Positions 23,913 through 33,189 of a stretch of 64,000 nt of DNA are shown here, piece by piece. The notes under the pieces are model-generated. The model was not told the DNA's origin. It searched no databases and saw only the letters and a program-made list of their open reading frames with translations. Both the position numbers and the translations under genes were made by a program. Positions within the stretch are counted from its first letter, which is position 1; each line of letters begins with the position of its first letter. This DNA comes from Leifsonia shinshuensis (GTDB lineage: Bacteria > Actinomycetota > Actinomycetes > Actinomycetales > Microbacteriaceae), in the NCBI RefSeq assembly GCF_022606355.1, contig NZ_JAHHZQ010000002.1, positions 248,001 to 312,000 on the forward strand, in the 5' to 3' direction.

Positions 23913-24764
23913 TCAGTGCCCGGTGTGGTCGGAGTCGACGCCCGCGTCGGGGCCCTGGTCGAGCCCGTCGAGCGTTGCGAGGTCGTCGGCGTCGAGTTCG
24001 AAGTCGAAGACCGCGAGGTTCTCGGCCATCCGCTGAGGGTTGCGCGACTTGGGGATCGCGACGAGCCCGTTCTGCACGTGCCAGCGCAGCACGATCTGGC
24101 CGGGGGTGCGCCCGTGCTTGTCGGCGAGGGAAGCGAGGACGGGCGACGCGAGCAGGTCGCCCGAGCCGCCGATCGGGCTCCACGACTCGGTCACGATTCC
24201 GTGGGCGGCGCCGTACGCACGCTGTTCGAGCCGCGGGATGGCGGGGCTGAGCTCGATCTGGTTGATCGCCGGCGTCACTCCCGTCTCGGCGATGAGCCGG
24301 TCGATGTGGGCCGGCTTGAAGTTGGAGACGCCGATCGCCCGCGCTCTGCCGCTCTGCTGCAGCGCGATGAAGGTCTGCCAGGTGGAGACGTACTGGTCGC
24401 GCGCGGGCAGCGGCCAGTGGATGAGCAACAGGTCGACGTAGTCGAGCCCGAGCCGCTGCAAGCTGGCGTCGAGTCCGGCGATCGCACGGTCGTCGCCCTG
24501 GTATCCGCCGTCCAGTTTGGTGGTCACGAACCAGTCTTCACGTGCGATCCCGCTGGCCTGCAGGCCGCGGCCCACGCCGGTCTCGTTGCCGTACTTGGCC
24601 GCAGTGTCGACGTGCCGGTACCCGATCTCGGCCGCCGCGACGATCGCACGCTCGACCTCCGCGTCGTCGAGGGGCCAGGTGCCGAGACCGAGCTGAGGGA
24701 TGGTGGTTCCGGAGTTCAGTGCGATCGCGGGCACGGCCGTGGAGAGGGACGGATTCTCGGTCAT
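23913..24764 (-). CDS. Aldo/keto reductase (2,5-diketo-D-gluconate reductase-like)
   Basis: A 283-residue AKR5-type enzyme starting MTENPSLSTAVPAIALNSGTTIPQLGLGTWPLDD. The tetrad is Asp/Tyr in YRHVDTAAKYGNE, Lys in FVTTKLDG and His in LLLIHWPLP, with the NADPH loop VAIPKSRNPQRMAENL. Members reduce 2,5-diketo-D-gluconate, methylglyoxal or prochiral ketones. Convergent with the histidine kinase across a 97-bp gap that contains a 13-base direct repeat (GCACCCGCTGCAG). Fourth AKR gene in the first 25 kb. Confidence 0.92.
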   Translation of the reverse strand: MTENPSLSTAVPAIALNSGTTIPQLGLGTWPLDDAEVERAIVAAAEIGYRHVDTAAKYGNETGVGRGLQASGIAREDWFVTTKLDGGYQGDDRAIAGLDASLQRLGLDYVDLLLIHWPLPARDQYVSTWQTFIALQQSGRARAIGVSNFKPAHIDRLIAETGVTPAINQIELSPAIPRLEQRAYGAAHGIVTESWSPIGGSGDLLASPVLASLADKHGRTPGQIVLRWHVQNGLVAIPKSRNPQRMAENLAVFDFELDADDLATLDGLDQGPDAGVDSDHTGH

Positions 24765-24813
24765 GCGTCTCAGCGTACGCCCGGGTAAGGTGGCGCTCGT
24801 CGGAAGGAGCGTC

Positions 24814-25059
24814 ATGACCGTCATCCCACCCGTCCCGTCCGATCCGGACGAGATCGCCCTCGCGGTGGAGGCCGCGATCGAGAGCGAGGACCTCGCCGGG
24901 CTGCGTCGCCTGGCGGACGCCGGCAGCACCGACGCTGAGGACGCCCTCGTCGAGCTCGCGGCCGAACGCGGCGATCTCGAGGAGCTCCGCCGCCTCGCCG
25001 CCGCCGGCAATACGGACGCCGCAGACGAGCTCCTCGAGCTGGAGGAGGAAGAGGAGTAG
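24814..25059 (+). CDS. Small acidic Sel1/TPR-like helical-repeat protein
   Basis: An 81-residue acidic protein containing a visible internal duplication: LAGLRRLADAGSTDAEDALVELAAERGD is followed by LEELRRLAAAGNTDAADELLELEEEEE. The pattern of paired short helices with A/G at turns resembles Sel1-like repeats. RBS AAGGAGCG precedes ATG 24814. It is divergent from the AKR and convergent with putA, 21 bases away. It has no catalytic motif and no known partner; it probably acts by binding another protein. Confidence 0.7.
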   Translation: MTVIPPVPSDPDEIALAVEAAIESEDLAGLRRLADAGSTDAEDALVELAAERGDLEELRRLAAAGNTDAADELLELEEEEE

Positions 25060-25080
25060 CCCGCTACCGGCGCCGGGCCT

Positions 25081-28000
25081 TCAGATCACCCCCTCCGACA
25101 GCCGCGTCGGGTTGCCGAAGCGGTGGTTGGTGATCGAGATCGCCTGCTCGTGGACGAACGGCAGCACCTCGATCCGGCCGGACGGGGTGACGGCGCCGCT
25201 GTAGACCGCGACGTCCGGGGTCCCGCCGAGCGCTGCCGCGAGTGCGGCGGGGTCGCCGCCGATGAGGCGGATGCGGTGGGCGGTGATGCGGCGTCCGCGC
25301 ACCCGGGAGAGCCAGTGCGCGTCGGTCTCGACCACGACCTCCACCTCTCTTGCCTTGAGCACCTGCAGTGTCGCGCGCGGGAGGGCGATGCTCGTGCTCA
25401 CCGTGAACGGCGAGCGAGCGACCGTGCCCGCAGCGAGCACCCGGAGCAGCTCCGGCAGCCCGCTGCCCTCCGACAGCCGGATCGCCACGGGGACGGGCCG
25501 GTACCGGAAGACGTTGCGCTCGACCCCGAGTCCCGAGACGTCTTTCGCCTGGTGGTACTCGGTGGCGACGGCGATCGCATCGCTGAGGGCGGACCGCCGC
25601 ACGAGATCGAATGCGGGGTAGTCCATGGCGGACTGTCCCGACTCGATGAGCTCCGTCACCCGCGGTTCCAGGCCCCGCAGGTGCAGGCTGGAACTCGAGG
25701 CGCCCGTCTCCGCCTCCCACGAGCCCAGCCCGATGAGGTAGTTGGGCCCGCCGGCCTTGGCGCCGGCTCCGACGGAGGATCGCTTCCAGCCGCCGAACGG
25801 TTGACGTCGCACGATGGCCCCGGTGATTCCGCGGTTCACGTAGAGGTTGCCGGCCTCCACGGTGTCCAGCCACTGCGCCAGCTCCTCGGAGTCGAGGGAG
25901 TGCAGGCCGGCCGTGAGGCCGTACTCGATCGCGTTCTGGTACCGGATCGCGTCATCCAGCGTGCGCGCCGTCATGATGCCGAGCACCGGACCGAAGAACT
26001 CGGTGAGGTGGAAGTACGACCCCGGCTGCACGCCCGTGCGGATGCCCGGCGACCAGAGCCGGCCGCTGTCGTCGAGCGGCTGGGGGCGGACGAGCCACTC
26101 TTCGTCGGCACCCAGCGTGGTGAGCGCGTGCAGGAGCTTGCCGGAGGCCGGCTCGATCAGGGGACCCATCTGAGTGACCGGATCGTTCGGGTAGCCGACG
26201 CGCAGGCTCTTCGTCGCATCCACGAGCTGATTGCGGAATCGCTCGGACCGCGCGACCGACCCGACCAGGATGACCAGGCTCGCCGCCGAGCATTTCTGAC
26301 CGGCGTGGCCGAAGGCGCTCTTCACGATGTCGGCGACGGCGAGGTCGTAGTCCGCGCTCGGCGTCACGATGATCGCGTTCTTGCCGCTGGTCTCTGCGAG
26401 CAGGGGGAGGTCGGGCCGCCACGAACGGAACAGCTTCGCCGTCTCGTAGGAGCCCGTGAGGATGACCCTGTCGACGCGCGGATCGGAGACCAGCTGCTGC
26501 CCGAGCTCGTTCTCGGCGACGTCGATGAGCGCCAGGATCTCCTGCGGGATGCCGGCCTCCCACAGGGCCTCGACCATGACCGCTGCCGCGCGCCGCGCCT
26601 GCGGCGCCGGCTTGATGATCACCCCGCTGCCCGCGGCGAGCGCGGCCAGCACTCCCCCGGCCGGGATGGCGACCGGGAAGTTCCAGGGCGGCGTGATGAC
26701 GGTCAGCGCCGACGGCACGAACCGCGCTCCCTGCACCACGTCGAGCTCACGGGCGAGCGAGGCGTAGTAGTGGGCGAAGTCGACCGCCTCGCTCACCTCC
26801 GGGTCCGCTTCGGCGATGGTCTTGCCGGTCTCCGCCGCCATGACCTCGATGAGCCGATCACGGTTGGCCTCGAGAGCGTGGCCGGCCCGGTCGAGCATCG
26901 CGCCGCGTTCGGCGCCGCTGCGTGCTCCCCATGCCAGTCCTGACGCGCGCACCGCGGCGATGATGCGGTCGAGGTGCCCGGCGTCGATCACCTGGGCGTC
27001 CGCGATGGTCCTCGCTCCGAGCTCGCTCGACACCGATCGAGCCAGGATGCGGCGGCCCCACGCGCGATTCGCCGCAAGTGATGGGTCGGTGTCCGCCGTG
27101 TTGTGGAACCCCGTCGCCGTCCCAGCCGGCGCACCCGGAGCACCCGACGCACCCGACGCGGAACCGGGCGCCGCCCCAGGAGGCGCCGCCGCCTCCGTCG
27201 GCGGCTCGAGCAGCCCGCCGCCCGACCCGCGGCTGAGCCCGAGCACCACGCTCGTCAGCCCCTCAGCCGCTGCCGGTTCGGCCTCGACTGCGGGCGGCCG
27301 GAGGAACGACTCAGCGGTCTCCTGCTCCCACTCGCGCGTGCGGTCCTGCCTGCGGTTGGGCAGGGGCGCGGCACCGTACGGCAACGGGTCCGCCTCGAGG
27401 TCGGCGACCGACGCCAGGAACCGGTTCCGCTCCCGATCGAAGAGCGCGGGGTCGGAATCGAGCTCGAAGACCGCCGACATGAAGTTCTCGTGACTGGCGT
27501 TCTCTTCGAGCCGACGGATGAGGTAGGAGATCGCGACGTCGAACTCGCCGGGGTCGACGACGGGCGTGTAGAGCAAGAGCCCGCCGACGGTGCGCTTGAC
27601 GGCCTCCGCCTGCGCGGTCGCCATGCCGAGCAGCATCTCGAAGTCGATGCGGTCGGTCACTCCACGACGCGAGGCGAGCAGCCACGCGTACGCGACGTCG
27701 AACAGGTTGTGCCCGGCGACACCGATCTTCACCGCGTCGGTGTGCTCGGGTGTGAGCGCCCAGTCGAGCACGCGCTTGTAGTCGGCGTCGGTCGCCTGCT
27801 TGCTGTCGTAGGTGGCGAGCGGCCAGTCGTGCAATGCCGCATCGACGCGCTCCATCGCGAGATTGGCGCCCTTGACCACGCGGACCTTGATGGCGGCTCC
27901 GCCCTGGATGCGGCGCTGCGTCGCCCACTCCGTCAATCGCTGGAGGGCGTCCAGCGCGTCGGGCAGATACGCCTGCAGCACGATTCCGGCCTCGAGGCCG

Positions 28001-28788
28001 AGCAGCCGCGGGCGGCTCAGGATGCGTTCGAAGACCGCGATCGTGAGATCGAGGTCGCGATACTCCTCCATGTCGAGGTTGATGAACTTGGGTGCCGGCG
28101 ACGACGCCGCGAACTCGTAGAGCGGGACGAGTCGCTCGACGACCCGATCGACGGTCTCGTCGAACGACCACATCGAGAGCTGCGATGCGATCGATGAGAC
28201 CTTGATCGAGACGTAGTCGACGTCGTCTCTGGTGAGCAGGGCGCGCGTGCCGTCGAGACGCCGCGCGGCCTCCGTCTCGCCGAGCACGGCCTCCCCGAGC
28301 AGGTTGAGGTTGAGCCGTGCCCCGTGGCCGGCGGGGTCGCGGGGGGCGCGCAGGTGAGCGATGGCCGGGCCGAGCTTCTGCGGAGTGGCGTCGACCACGA
28401 GGTGGCCGACCATGGCGCGCAGCACGCGCCGCGCGATCGGGATGACCACCCAGGGCAGGACGGGCCCGAAGACGCCGCCGAGCCAGATCGCCGCACGCAT
28501 GTACCACGGCAGCAATCGCGGGATCTTCTTGGCGACGCGCTGGAGGTTGTATCCGGCCACGAAGAGGTCTTGAGGGCGGGCGACGCCGTCGACGAATCCC
28601 ACCGCGAAGTCGAGGCCGTCGGGGTCGCGCAGCACGCCGGCGAGGCGCTCGGCGGCAGGATCGCGGCGCGCCTCCGCGCCGTCACCGCTCCCGGCACCGC
28701 TCCCGCTTTCGGCCAGCCAGCGCCGAACGAGCTCGACCGCCTCCTGGGCCAGCGCCGCGGGCCGCACCTCGTCCGTGTGTTCAACCAT
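25081..28788 (-). CDS. putA: Bifunctional proline dehydrogenase / L-glutamate gamma-semialdehyde dehydrogenase
   Basis: A 1235-residue protein oxidising proline to glutamate in two steps. The N-terminal proline dehydrogenase barrel ends with ISYLIRRLEENASHENFM (near residue 424). An Ala/Pro/Gly-rich linker lies around residues 525-560. The aldehyde dehydrogenase follows, with PPWNFPVAIPAGGVLAALAAG, LAETSGKNAI and catalytic Cys833 in HAGQKCSAASLVIL. There is no N-terminal ribbon-helix-helix DNA-binding domain, so it is not a self-repressing PutA. Start MVEHTDEV matches the expected domain boundary. A LysR-type gene is divergent, with a palindrome in the shared gap, and is its probable regulator. 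Confidence 0.95.
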   Translation of the reverse strand: MVEHTDEVRPAALAQEAVELVRRWLAESGSGAGSGDGAEARRDPAAERLAGVLRDPDGLDFAVGFVDGVARPQDLFVAGYNLQRVAKKIPRLLPWYMRAAIWLGGVFGPVLPWVVIPIARRVLRAMVGHLVVDATPQKLGPAIAHLRAPRDPAGHGARLNLNLLGEAVLGETEAARRLDGTRALLTRDDVDYVSIKVSSIASQLSMWSFDETVDRVVERLVPLYEFAASSPAPKFINLDMEEYRDLDLTIAVFERILSRPRLLGLEAGIVLQAYLPDALDALQRLTEWATQRRIQGGAAIKVRVVKGANLAMERVDAALHDWPLATYDSKQATDADYKRVLDWALTPEHTDAVKIGVAGHNLFDVAYAWLLASRRGVTDRIDFEMLLGMATAQAEAVKRTVGGLLLYTPVVDPGEFDVAISYLIRRLEENASHENFMSAVFELDSDPALFDRERNRFLASVADLEADPLPYGAAPLPNRRQDRTREWEQETAESFLRPPAVEAEPAAAEGLTSVVLGLSRGSGGGLLEPPTEAAAPPGAAPGSASGASGAPGAPAGTATGFHNTADTDPSLAANRAWGRRILARSVSSELGARTIADAQVIDAGHLDRIIAAVRASGLAWGARSGAERGAMLDRAGHALEANRDRLIEVMAAETGKTIAEADPEVSEAVDFAHYYASLARELDVVQGARFVPSALTVITPPWNFPVAIPAGGVLAALAAGSGVIIKPAPQARRAAAVMVEALWEAGIPQEILALIDVAENELGQQLVSDPRVDRVILTGSYETAKLFRSWRPDLPLLAETSGKNAIIVTPSADYDLAVADIVKSAFGHAGQKCSAASLVILVGSVARSERFRNQLVDATKSLRVGYPNDPVTQMGPLIEPASGKLLHALTTLGADEEWLVRPQPLDDSGRLWSPGIRTGVQPGSYFHLTEFFGPVLGIMTARTLDDAIRYQNAIEYGLTAGLHSLDSEELAQWLDTVEAGNLYVNRGITGAIVRRQPFGGWKRSSVGAGAKAGGPNYLIGLGSWEAETGASSSSLHLRGLEPRVTELIESGQSAMDYPAFDLVRRSALSDAIAVATEYHQAKDVSGLGVERNVFRYRPVPVAIRLSEGSGLPELLRVLAAGTVARSPFTVSTSIALPRATLQVLKAREVEVVVETDAHWLSRVRGRRITAHRIRLIGGDPAALAAALGGTPDVAVYSGAVTPSGRIEVLPFVHEQAISITNHRFGNPTRLSEGVI

Positions 28789-28906
28789 GTCCACGACTGT
28801 ATTCCTCGCTCCTGAGGCGACGCGGGACCACTCCCGATCGGTGGAGAAGTCACAGCCGACGACGCCTGTGGATACATTCTCGATGGGCGCTACTATCAGC
28901 AAAAGC

Positions 28907-28930
28907 GAACGTTTCCGAACGATATCGTTC
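28907..28930. promoter_or_regulatory. LysR-type operator palindrome between putA and its regulator
   Basis: A perfect 14-bp palindrome GAACGATATCGTTC (28917-28930) is preceded by another GAACG half-site at 28907, so the GAACG half is seen three times. It lies 12 bases upstream of the LysR gene start and about 130 bases from the putA start, as expected for an autoregulated divergent LysR operator. Confidence 0.55.
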
Positions 28931-28941
28931 ACCTCAATCGA

Positions 28942-29889
28942 ATGGTCACCGTGCTCGACATCCGCAAGCTGCGCCTGCTTCACGAACTGAGGATCCGCGG
29001 CACGGTCACCGCGGTCGCGGCAGCCCTCTCGTACAGTCCCTCGTCCGTCTCGCAGCAGCTCGCCGCGCTCGAACGGGAGACCGGCGTCGTCCTCCTGGTC
29101 AAGTCGGGGCGGCGCCTGCAGTTCACCCCGCAGGGCGAGCTCCTCGCGCTGCGGGCCGCAGAGCTCATGGATGCGCTCGACGCCGCCGAGTCCGCCGTCG
29201 CCGGTTCCGGCGCCACCGTCTCCGGCGTCGTCCGGGTCGCGGTGTTCCAGTCCGCTGCTCACGCGATCCTGCCCGCCGCCATCGACGCCCTCGCGCGCGA
29301 CTACCCCGCGCTGCGGGTGGAGGTCACTGAGCGCGAACCCGAGCAGGGCCTCTTCGAAGTGTCCGCGCGCGACTTCGACCTGGCGGTCGCCGAACAGTAC
29401 CCGGGCAGCACCCGGCCCCTGCGTTCAGACCTCGACCGGGCGGAGCTCGCCGCCGACAGCATCCATCTGGCGGTCTCGACCGACGCGAACGCCCGCATCC
29501 GTGCTGCCGACCTGTCGAGCGCCGCCGGTCTCCCGTGGGTGCTCGAACCCGTCGGCACGGTGTCGCGCACCTGGGCCGTTCAGCTGTGCCGTGCCGCGGG
29601 TTTCGAGCCCGATGTCCGTTTCGAGACCGCCGATCTGGTCACCCATATCCGGCTCATCGCGTCGGGCAACGCCGTCGGGTTGCTCCCCGGTCTGGTCTGG
29701 GCCGGCGGCCGCCCCGATGTCGAGCTCCTCCCGCTTCCCGGAACCCCGCGCCGCACGATCTTCACGTCCGCCCGACGCGCGGCGGCGACGAGCCCCGGAG
29801 TGGTCGCGGTGCGCGCCGCGCTCACCGCGGCGGTGCCCGCCGACCACGCCCGCCACCCCCGAACCCGTACCGTAGGCTCTGACGCATGA
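28942..29889 (+). CDS. LysR-family regulator, probable proline-responsive activator
   Basis: A 315-residue LysR regulator. The DNA-binding domain is MVTVLDIRKLRLLHELRIRGTVTAVAAALSYSPSSVSQQLAALERETG, and the effector domain starts about residue 90 (GVVRVAVFQSAAHAILPAAI). It is divergent from putA with a 153-bp gap containing a palindromic operator, so it probably controls proline use; the effector is inferred, not shown. Its last codons overlap the FAD-oxidoreductase start (ATGA), so regulator and oxidoreductase are co-translated. Confidence 0.9.
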   Translation: MVTVLDIRKLRLLHELRIRGTVTAVAAALSYSPSSVSQQLAALERETGVVLLVKSGRRLQFTPQGELLALRAAELMDALDAAESAVAGSGATVSGVVRVAVFQSAAHAILPAAIDALARDYPALRVEVTEREPEQGLFEVSARDFDLAVAEQYPGSTRPLRSDLDRAELAADSIHLAVSTDANARIRAADLSSAAGLPWVLEPVGTVSRTWAVQLCRAAGFEPDVRFETADLVTHIRLIASGNAVGLLPGLVWAGGRPDVELLPLPGTPRRTIFTSARRAAATSPGVVAVRAALTAAVPADHARHPRTRTVGSDA

Positions 29890-31472
29890 CCGACCCCGCA
29901 GCCTCCTCCGCCGCGTCCCACGATGTCGTGATCGTCGGCGGCGGGCACAACGGCCTCACCGCTGCCGCCTACCTCGCCCAGGCCGGACGCAGCGTCATCC
30001 TGCTCGAACGCCTCGACGACGTCGGCGGAGCGGCGGTCAGCACCCAGGCCTTCCCCGGCGTCGAGGCGCGGCTTTCGCGCTACTCGTATCTGGTCAGCCT
30101 CCTCCCGCAGCGGATCATCGACGAGCTCGGTCTCGACATCCGCCTGGCCCGACGGCGCTACTCCTCTTACACGCCGGTCCCCGGCGACCCGGACGGCGCG
30201 GGGCTCCTGATCGACAACACCGATCCCGAGGCGACGGCCGCCTCGTTCGCACGTATCGGGGCCGCAAGCGACGCAGAGGGGTTCACCCGCTTCTACGAGT
30301 CGACGGGCGCCGTCGCCCGTGCGCTCTGGCCGACCGTCACGGAGCCCCTGCTCACGCGCACGGAGGCCAAGGCGCTCGTCGGTGACGACGAGCTGTGGGA
30401 TGCCCTCATCGAACGCCCGATCGGCGCCTTCATCGAGTCGCGCCTCAGCGACGACCTCGTGCGCGGCGTCGCGGCGACCGACGCCCTCATCGGCACCTTC
30501 GCCAGCGTCTCGGACCCCGACCTCGCGCAGAACCGCTGCTTCCTCTATCACGTGATCGGTCAGGGCACCGGGGAGTGGGACGTCCCGGTGGGCGGCATGG
30601 GCTCGGTCACCGGCGAGCTCGCCCGCGTCGCCCGCGAGGCCGGCGCCCGCATCGTCACCGGTGCAGAGGTCACGTCGATCCGGCCCGACGGCTCTGTGGC
30701 GTACACCCGCAACGGGCACGAGCGCCGAGTGGAGGGGCGGCACGTCCTCGTCAACGTCGCGCCAGACGTCCTCGACGCACTGCTCGGGGAGCCCGCCGAC
30801 CCGCCGCGACCGGGCGCGGAGGGCGCGCAGGTCAAGGTCAACCTGCTGCTGAAGCGGCTGCCGCGCCTGCGCGACGCCTCGATCGATCCGGCCGCCGCGT
30901 TCGGCGGGACGTTCCACATCAACGAGACCTACACGCAGCTGGAGGCCGCCCACGACGGCATGCTGCGCGGAGTGATGCCCGAGCTCCTCCCGTGCGAGAT
31001 CTACTGCCACACGCTCGCCGACCCCAGCATCCTCGACCCCGATCTCGCCGAGAGCGGCGCCCAGACCATCACCGTCTTCGGCCTCCACACACCCGACCGG
31101 TGGCTGACCGACGACAACAACGACGCGACGAGGCAGCGCCTGCAGGATGCCGTGCTCGCGTCGCTGAACTCGGTCCTCGCCGAGCCGGTGGAGAGCCTCT
31201 TGCTCACCGATGGGGAGGGCAACCCCTGCATCGAGACGAAGACCACCCGCGACCTCGAGCACGCGCTCAACATGCCGGGCGGCAACATCTTCCACGGCCC
31301 GCTCTCGTGGCCCTTCGCCGAGGACGACGACGCGCTCGGCACCCCCGCCGAGCGGTGGGGCGTCGCCACGCGCCACGCGCGCATCCTGCTGTGCGGCTCT
31401 GGCGCCCGGCGCGGCGGTGCGGTGAGCGGACTCGGCGGGCACAACGCCGCGATGGCGGTCCTGGAGGATTGA
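29886..31472 (+). CDS. FAD-dependent oxidoreductase (PYROXD2/phytoene desaturase-like)
   Basis: A 528-residue flavoprotein of the phytoene dehydrogenase-like NAD(P)/FAD superfamily. The N-terminal dinucleotide motif DVVIVGGGHNGLTAAAYLAQAGRSVILLERLDDVGGAA is complete, and the C-terminal FAD-binding segment ILLCGSGARRGGAVSGLGGHNAA is present. Bacterial members resemble human PYROXD2, whose reaction is not defined. There are no carotenoid genes around, so a carotenoid role is unlikely. It starts inside the stop codon of the putA-linked LysR gene, suggesting a linked or autoregulated unit, but no metabolic link to proline is evident. Confidence 0.85.
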   Translation: MTDPAASSAASHDVVIVGGGHNGLTAAAYLAQAGRSVILLERLDDVGGAAVSTQAFPGVEARLSRYSYLVSLLPQRIIDELGLDIRLARRRYSSYTPVPGDPDGAGLLIDNTDPEATAASFARIGAASDAEGFTRFYESTGAVARALWPTVTEPLLTRTEAKALVGDDELWDALIERPIGAFIESRLSDDLVRGVAATDALIGTFASVSDPDLAQNRCFLYHVIGQGTGEWDVPVGGMGSVTGELARVAREAGARIVTGAEVTSIRPDGSVAYTRNGHERRVEGRHVLVNVAPDVLDALLGEPADPPRPGAEGAQVKVNLLLKRLPRLRDASIDPAAAFGGTFHINETYTQLEAAHDGMLRGVMPELLPCEIYCHTLADPSILDPDLAESGAQTITVFGLHTPDRWLTDDNNDATRQRLQDAVLASLNSVLAEPVESLLLTDGEGNPCIETKTTRDLEHALNMPGGNIFHGPLSWPFAEDDDALGTPAERWGVATRHARILLCGSGARRGGAVSGLGGHNAAMAVLED

Positions 31473-31568
31473 GAGGACTCGCACGCGACACCCAGGCACG
31501 GCCCACTGCCTTAATCGAACCGGTGTGACTATGGTGAGGTTCAGGAGGGGCTCTTCAGGGAGGTCACC

Positions 31569-32123
31569 ATGCTGCCGCAGCCGACGGGACGACTGGTTCG
31601 CAAGGAAGACGGGGTCTATGTGGTCCTCGACCGCATCTTCAAGGCTCCGATCGAGGAGGTGTGGTCGTACTTCACGAGATCGCCGCGACTCGCGCAGTGG
31701 ATCGGCGAGTACACCGGCACCGGGTCGACCGGTGCGGTCAAGTTCCGCATGAACGCGGAAGGAGACGGCGCAGAGTGGCAGAACGTGGCGGTCATGCTCT
31801 GCGAGTCACCGCACCGCCTCCACGTCGACGTCGGCAAGGCTCCCGATTCCCTCGTGATGTTCGTCCATCTGACCGAGGCGAGCGGCCACACCACCGTCAC
31901 GTTCGGGCAGCGGCTGCGTTCGGTCGCCGGCTCCGCCGACTACTGCGTGGGCTGGGACTACTACCTCGATCGGCTCGTCGCCGCCCACGATGGCAAGGCG
32001 ATGCCGAACTGGGACGACTACTACCCGTCGATGCGCGACCACTACCAGACGCTGTGCCGTGACCTCGACCACGACCTCCGGCTCGAGCACGCCACAGCGC
32101 AGCGGGACGGCACGACCGGCTGA
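31569..32123 (+). CDS. SRPBCC/AHSA1-family protein
   Basis: A 184-residue START-like fold protein: VYVVLDRIFKAPIEEVWSYFTRSPRLAQWIGEYTG is the usual opening, followed by strands ending HTTVTFGQRL and helix CVGWDYYLDRLVAAHDGKAMPNWDDYYPSMRDHY. Such AHSA1-type proteins bind hydrophobic ligands or act as accessory factors, sometimes paired with an ArsR-type regulator, which is absent here. A GGAGG-like ribosome binding site is at 31558-31563. Function unassigned. Convergent with the AlkA-type glycosylase gene. Confidence 0.85.
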   Translation: MLPQPTGRLVRKEDGVYVVLDRIFKAPIEEVWSYFTRSPRLAQWIGEYTGTGSTGAVKFRMNAEGDGAEWQNVAVMLCESPHRLHVDVGKAPDSLVMFVHLTEASGHTTVTFGQRLRSVAGSADYCVGWDYYLDRLVAAHDGKAMPNWDDYYPSMRDHYQTLCRDLDHDLRLEHATAQRDGTTG

Positions 32124-32154
32124 GCGCGCGAACGATCGCCGCAGCGGTCGGCGG

Positions 32155-33117
32155 TCAGTGCCAGCGGTGGTCCTGGAGGGCGACGCGCGGCCCGCGGCGC
32201 TGGAACCGGAAGCCGCTCGCGAGGATCAGCCGCACCACACGCTGACGGTTGCCCCGCCACGGCTCGAGCAGTTCGAGCATCCCGTCGTCGTCGACGCGCG
32301 ACCCGGTGAGGGCCTCCCCGACCTGGTGGGCGAGGTGGTAGTCGCCGACGCTGACCAGATCCGGGTGGCCGTGCGAACGCTGCAGCGTCTCGGCCGCCGT
32401 CCACTGTCCGACGCCGGGGACGGTTCGCATCGCCGTCTCGGCGTCGTCGAGGGCGGCCGCGGTCCCGATCGCCCGTTCGAGTGAGGGCGCGACGGCGAGC
32501 ACGGCCTGGATCGTGCGGGCGCGGCGCGGGTCGACGCCGGCCCTGTGCCAGTCCCACGAGGGGATGCCCCGCCACTGCTGGAGTGTCGGCACCACGCGCA
32601 TGCCTTCCGGGGCCGGCCCCGGCGCGGGTTCGCCGTACCAGCGCAGCAGGCGCGCCCACGAGCGGTACGCCTCCAGGCTGGTCACTCGCTGTTCGACGAT
32701 CGCCGGGATGAGCGCCTCCAGGACGAGGCCGGTGCGCGTGAGACGCAACCCGGGGTTGCGATGCAGGCTGTCTCGCAGGAGCGGATGCGATCGCACGTCG
32801 AGGCCCGACCAGTCGTCACCCTTGCCGAGCAGGCCGGGAACGGCGTCGATCGCCCAGTGCGCCCCGGCACCCCAGGCGACGGCTCGGACACTGCCGTCGG
32901 CCGAAGCGCGGAGGATCCGCAGCGTCGCCGCCCCTTCGGGCGTGCGCCAGGTGCGCCACATCCCCTGCAGGTCCCACGAGGTGGTCGGGTCGTACGGGCC
33001 GCGACCGAGCTGGCCGATCGTCCCCGCGAGGTCGAGAGCGCCCGCCGGGCGGTAGACCGTCTCCACCGCGCGCCCGGAGTGCGCGTCGACGGGGAGCAGA
33101 GCGGTCATGAACGGCAT
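32155..33117 (-). CDS. AlkA-type DNA-3-methyladenine glycosylase
   Basis: A 320-residue base-excision DNA glycosylase. The helix-hairpin-helix-GPD motif is TVPGVGQWTAAETLQRSHGHPDLVSVGDYHLAHQVG near residue 250, with the catalytic Asp in VSVGDYHL. The N-terminal region is longer than in some AlkA but has the usual beta-rich part (RILRASADGSVRAVAWG). It removes alkylated bases. The first Met at 33117 or the Met at 33108 may be used. Divergent from the FAD-linked oxidase gene. Confidence 0.85.
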   Translation of the reverse strand: MPFMTALLPVDAHSGRAVETVYRPAGALDLAGTIGQLGRGPYDPTTSWDLQGMWRTWRTPEGAATLRILRASADGSVRAVAWGAGAHWAIDAVPGLLGKGDDWSGLDVRSHPLLRDSLHRNPGLRLTRTGLVLEALIPAIVEQRVTSLEAYRSWARLLRWYGEPAPGPAPEGMRVVPTLQQWRGIPSWDWHRAGVDPRRARTIQAVLAVAPSLERAIGTAAALDDAETAMRTVPGVGQWTAAETLQRSHGHPDLVSVGDYHLAHQVGEALTGSRVDDDGMLELLEPWRGNRQRVVRLILASGFRFQRRGPRVALQDHRWH

Positions 33118-33189
33118 GCTACGTCACACGGCTGACCGGCGGGCGGACAGGAGCGGCCGAGTGTCGGTGGTCTCCCCTACGTTCTCCCC

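Noticed and set aside
29580-31499. Minus-strand frame of 639 codons opposite the FAD enzyme
   Set aside because: Antisense to a complete Rossmann flavoprotein; no family features.
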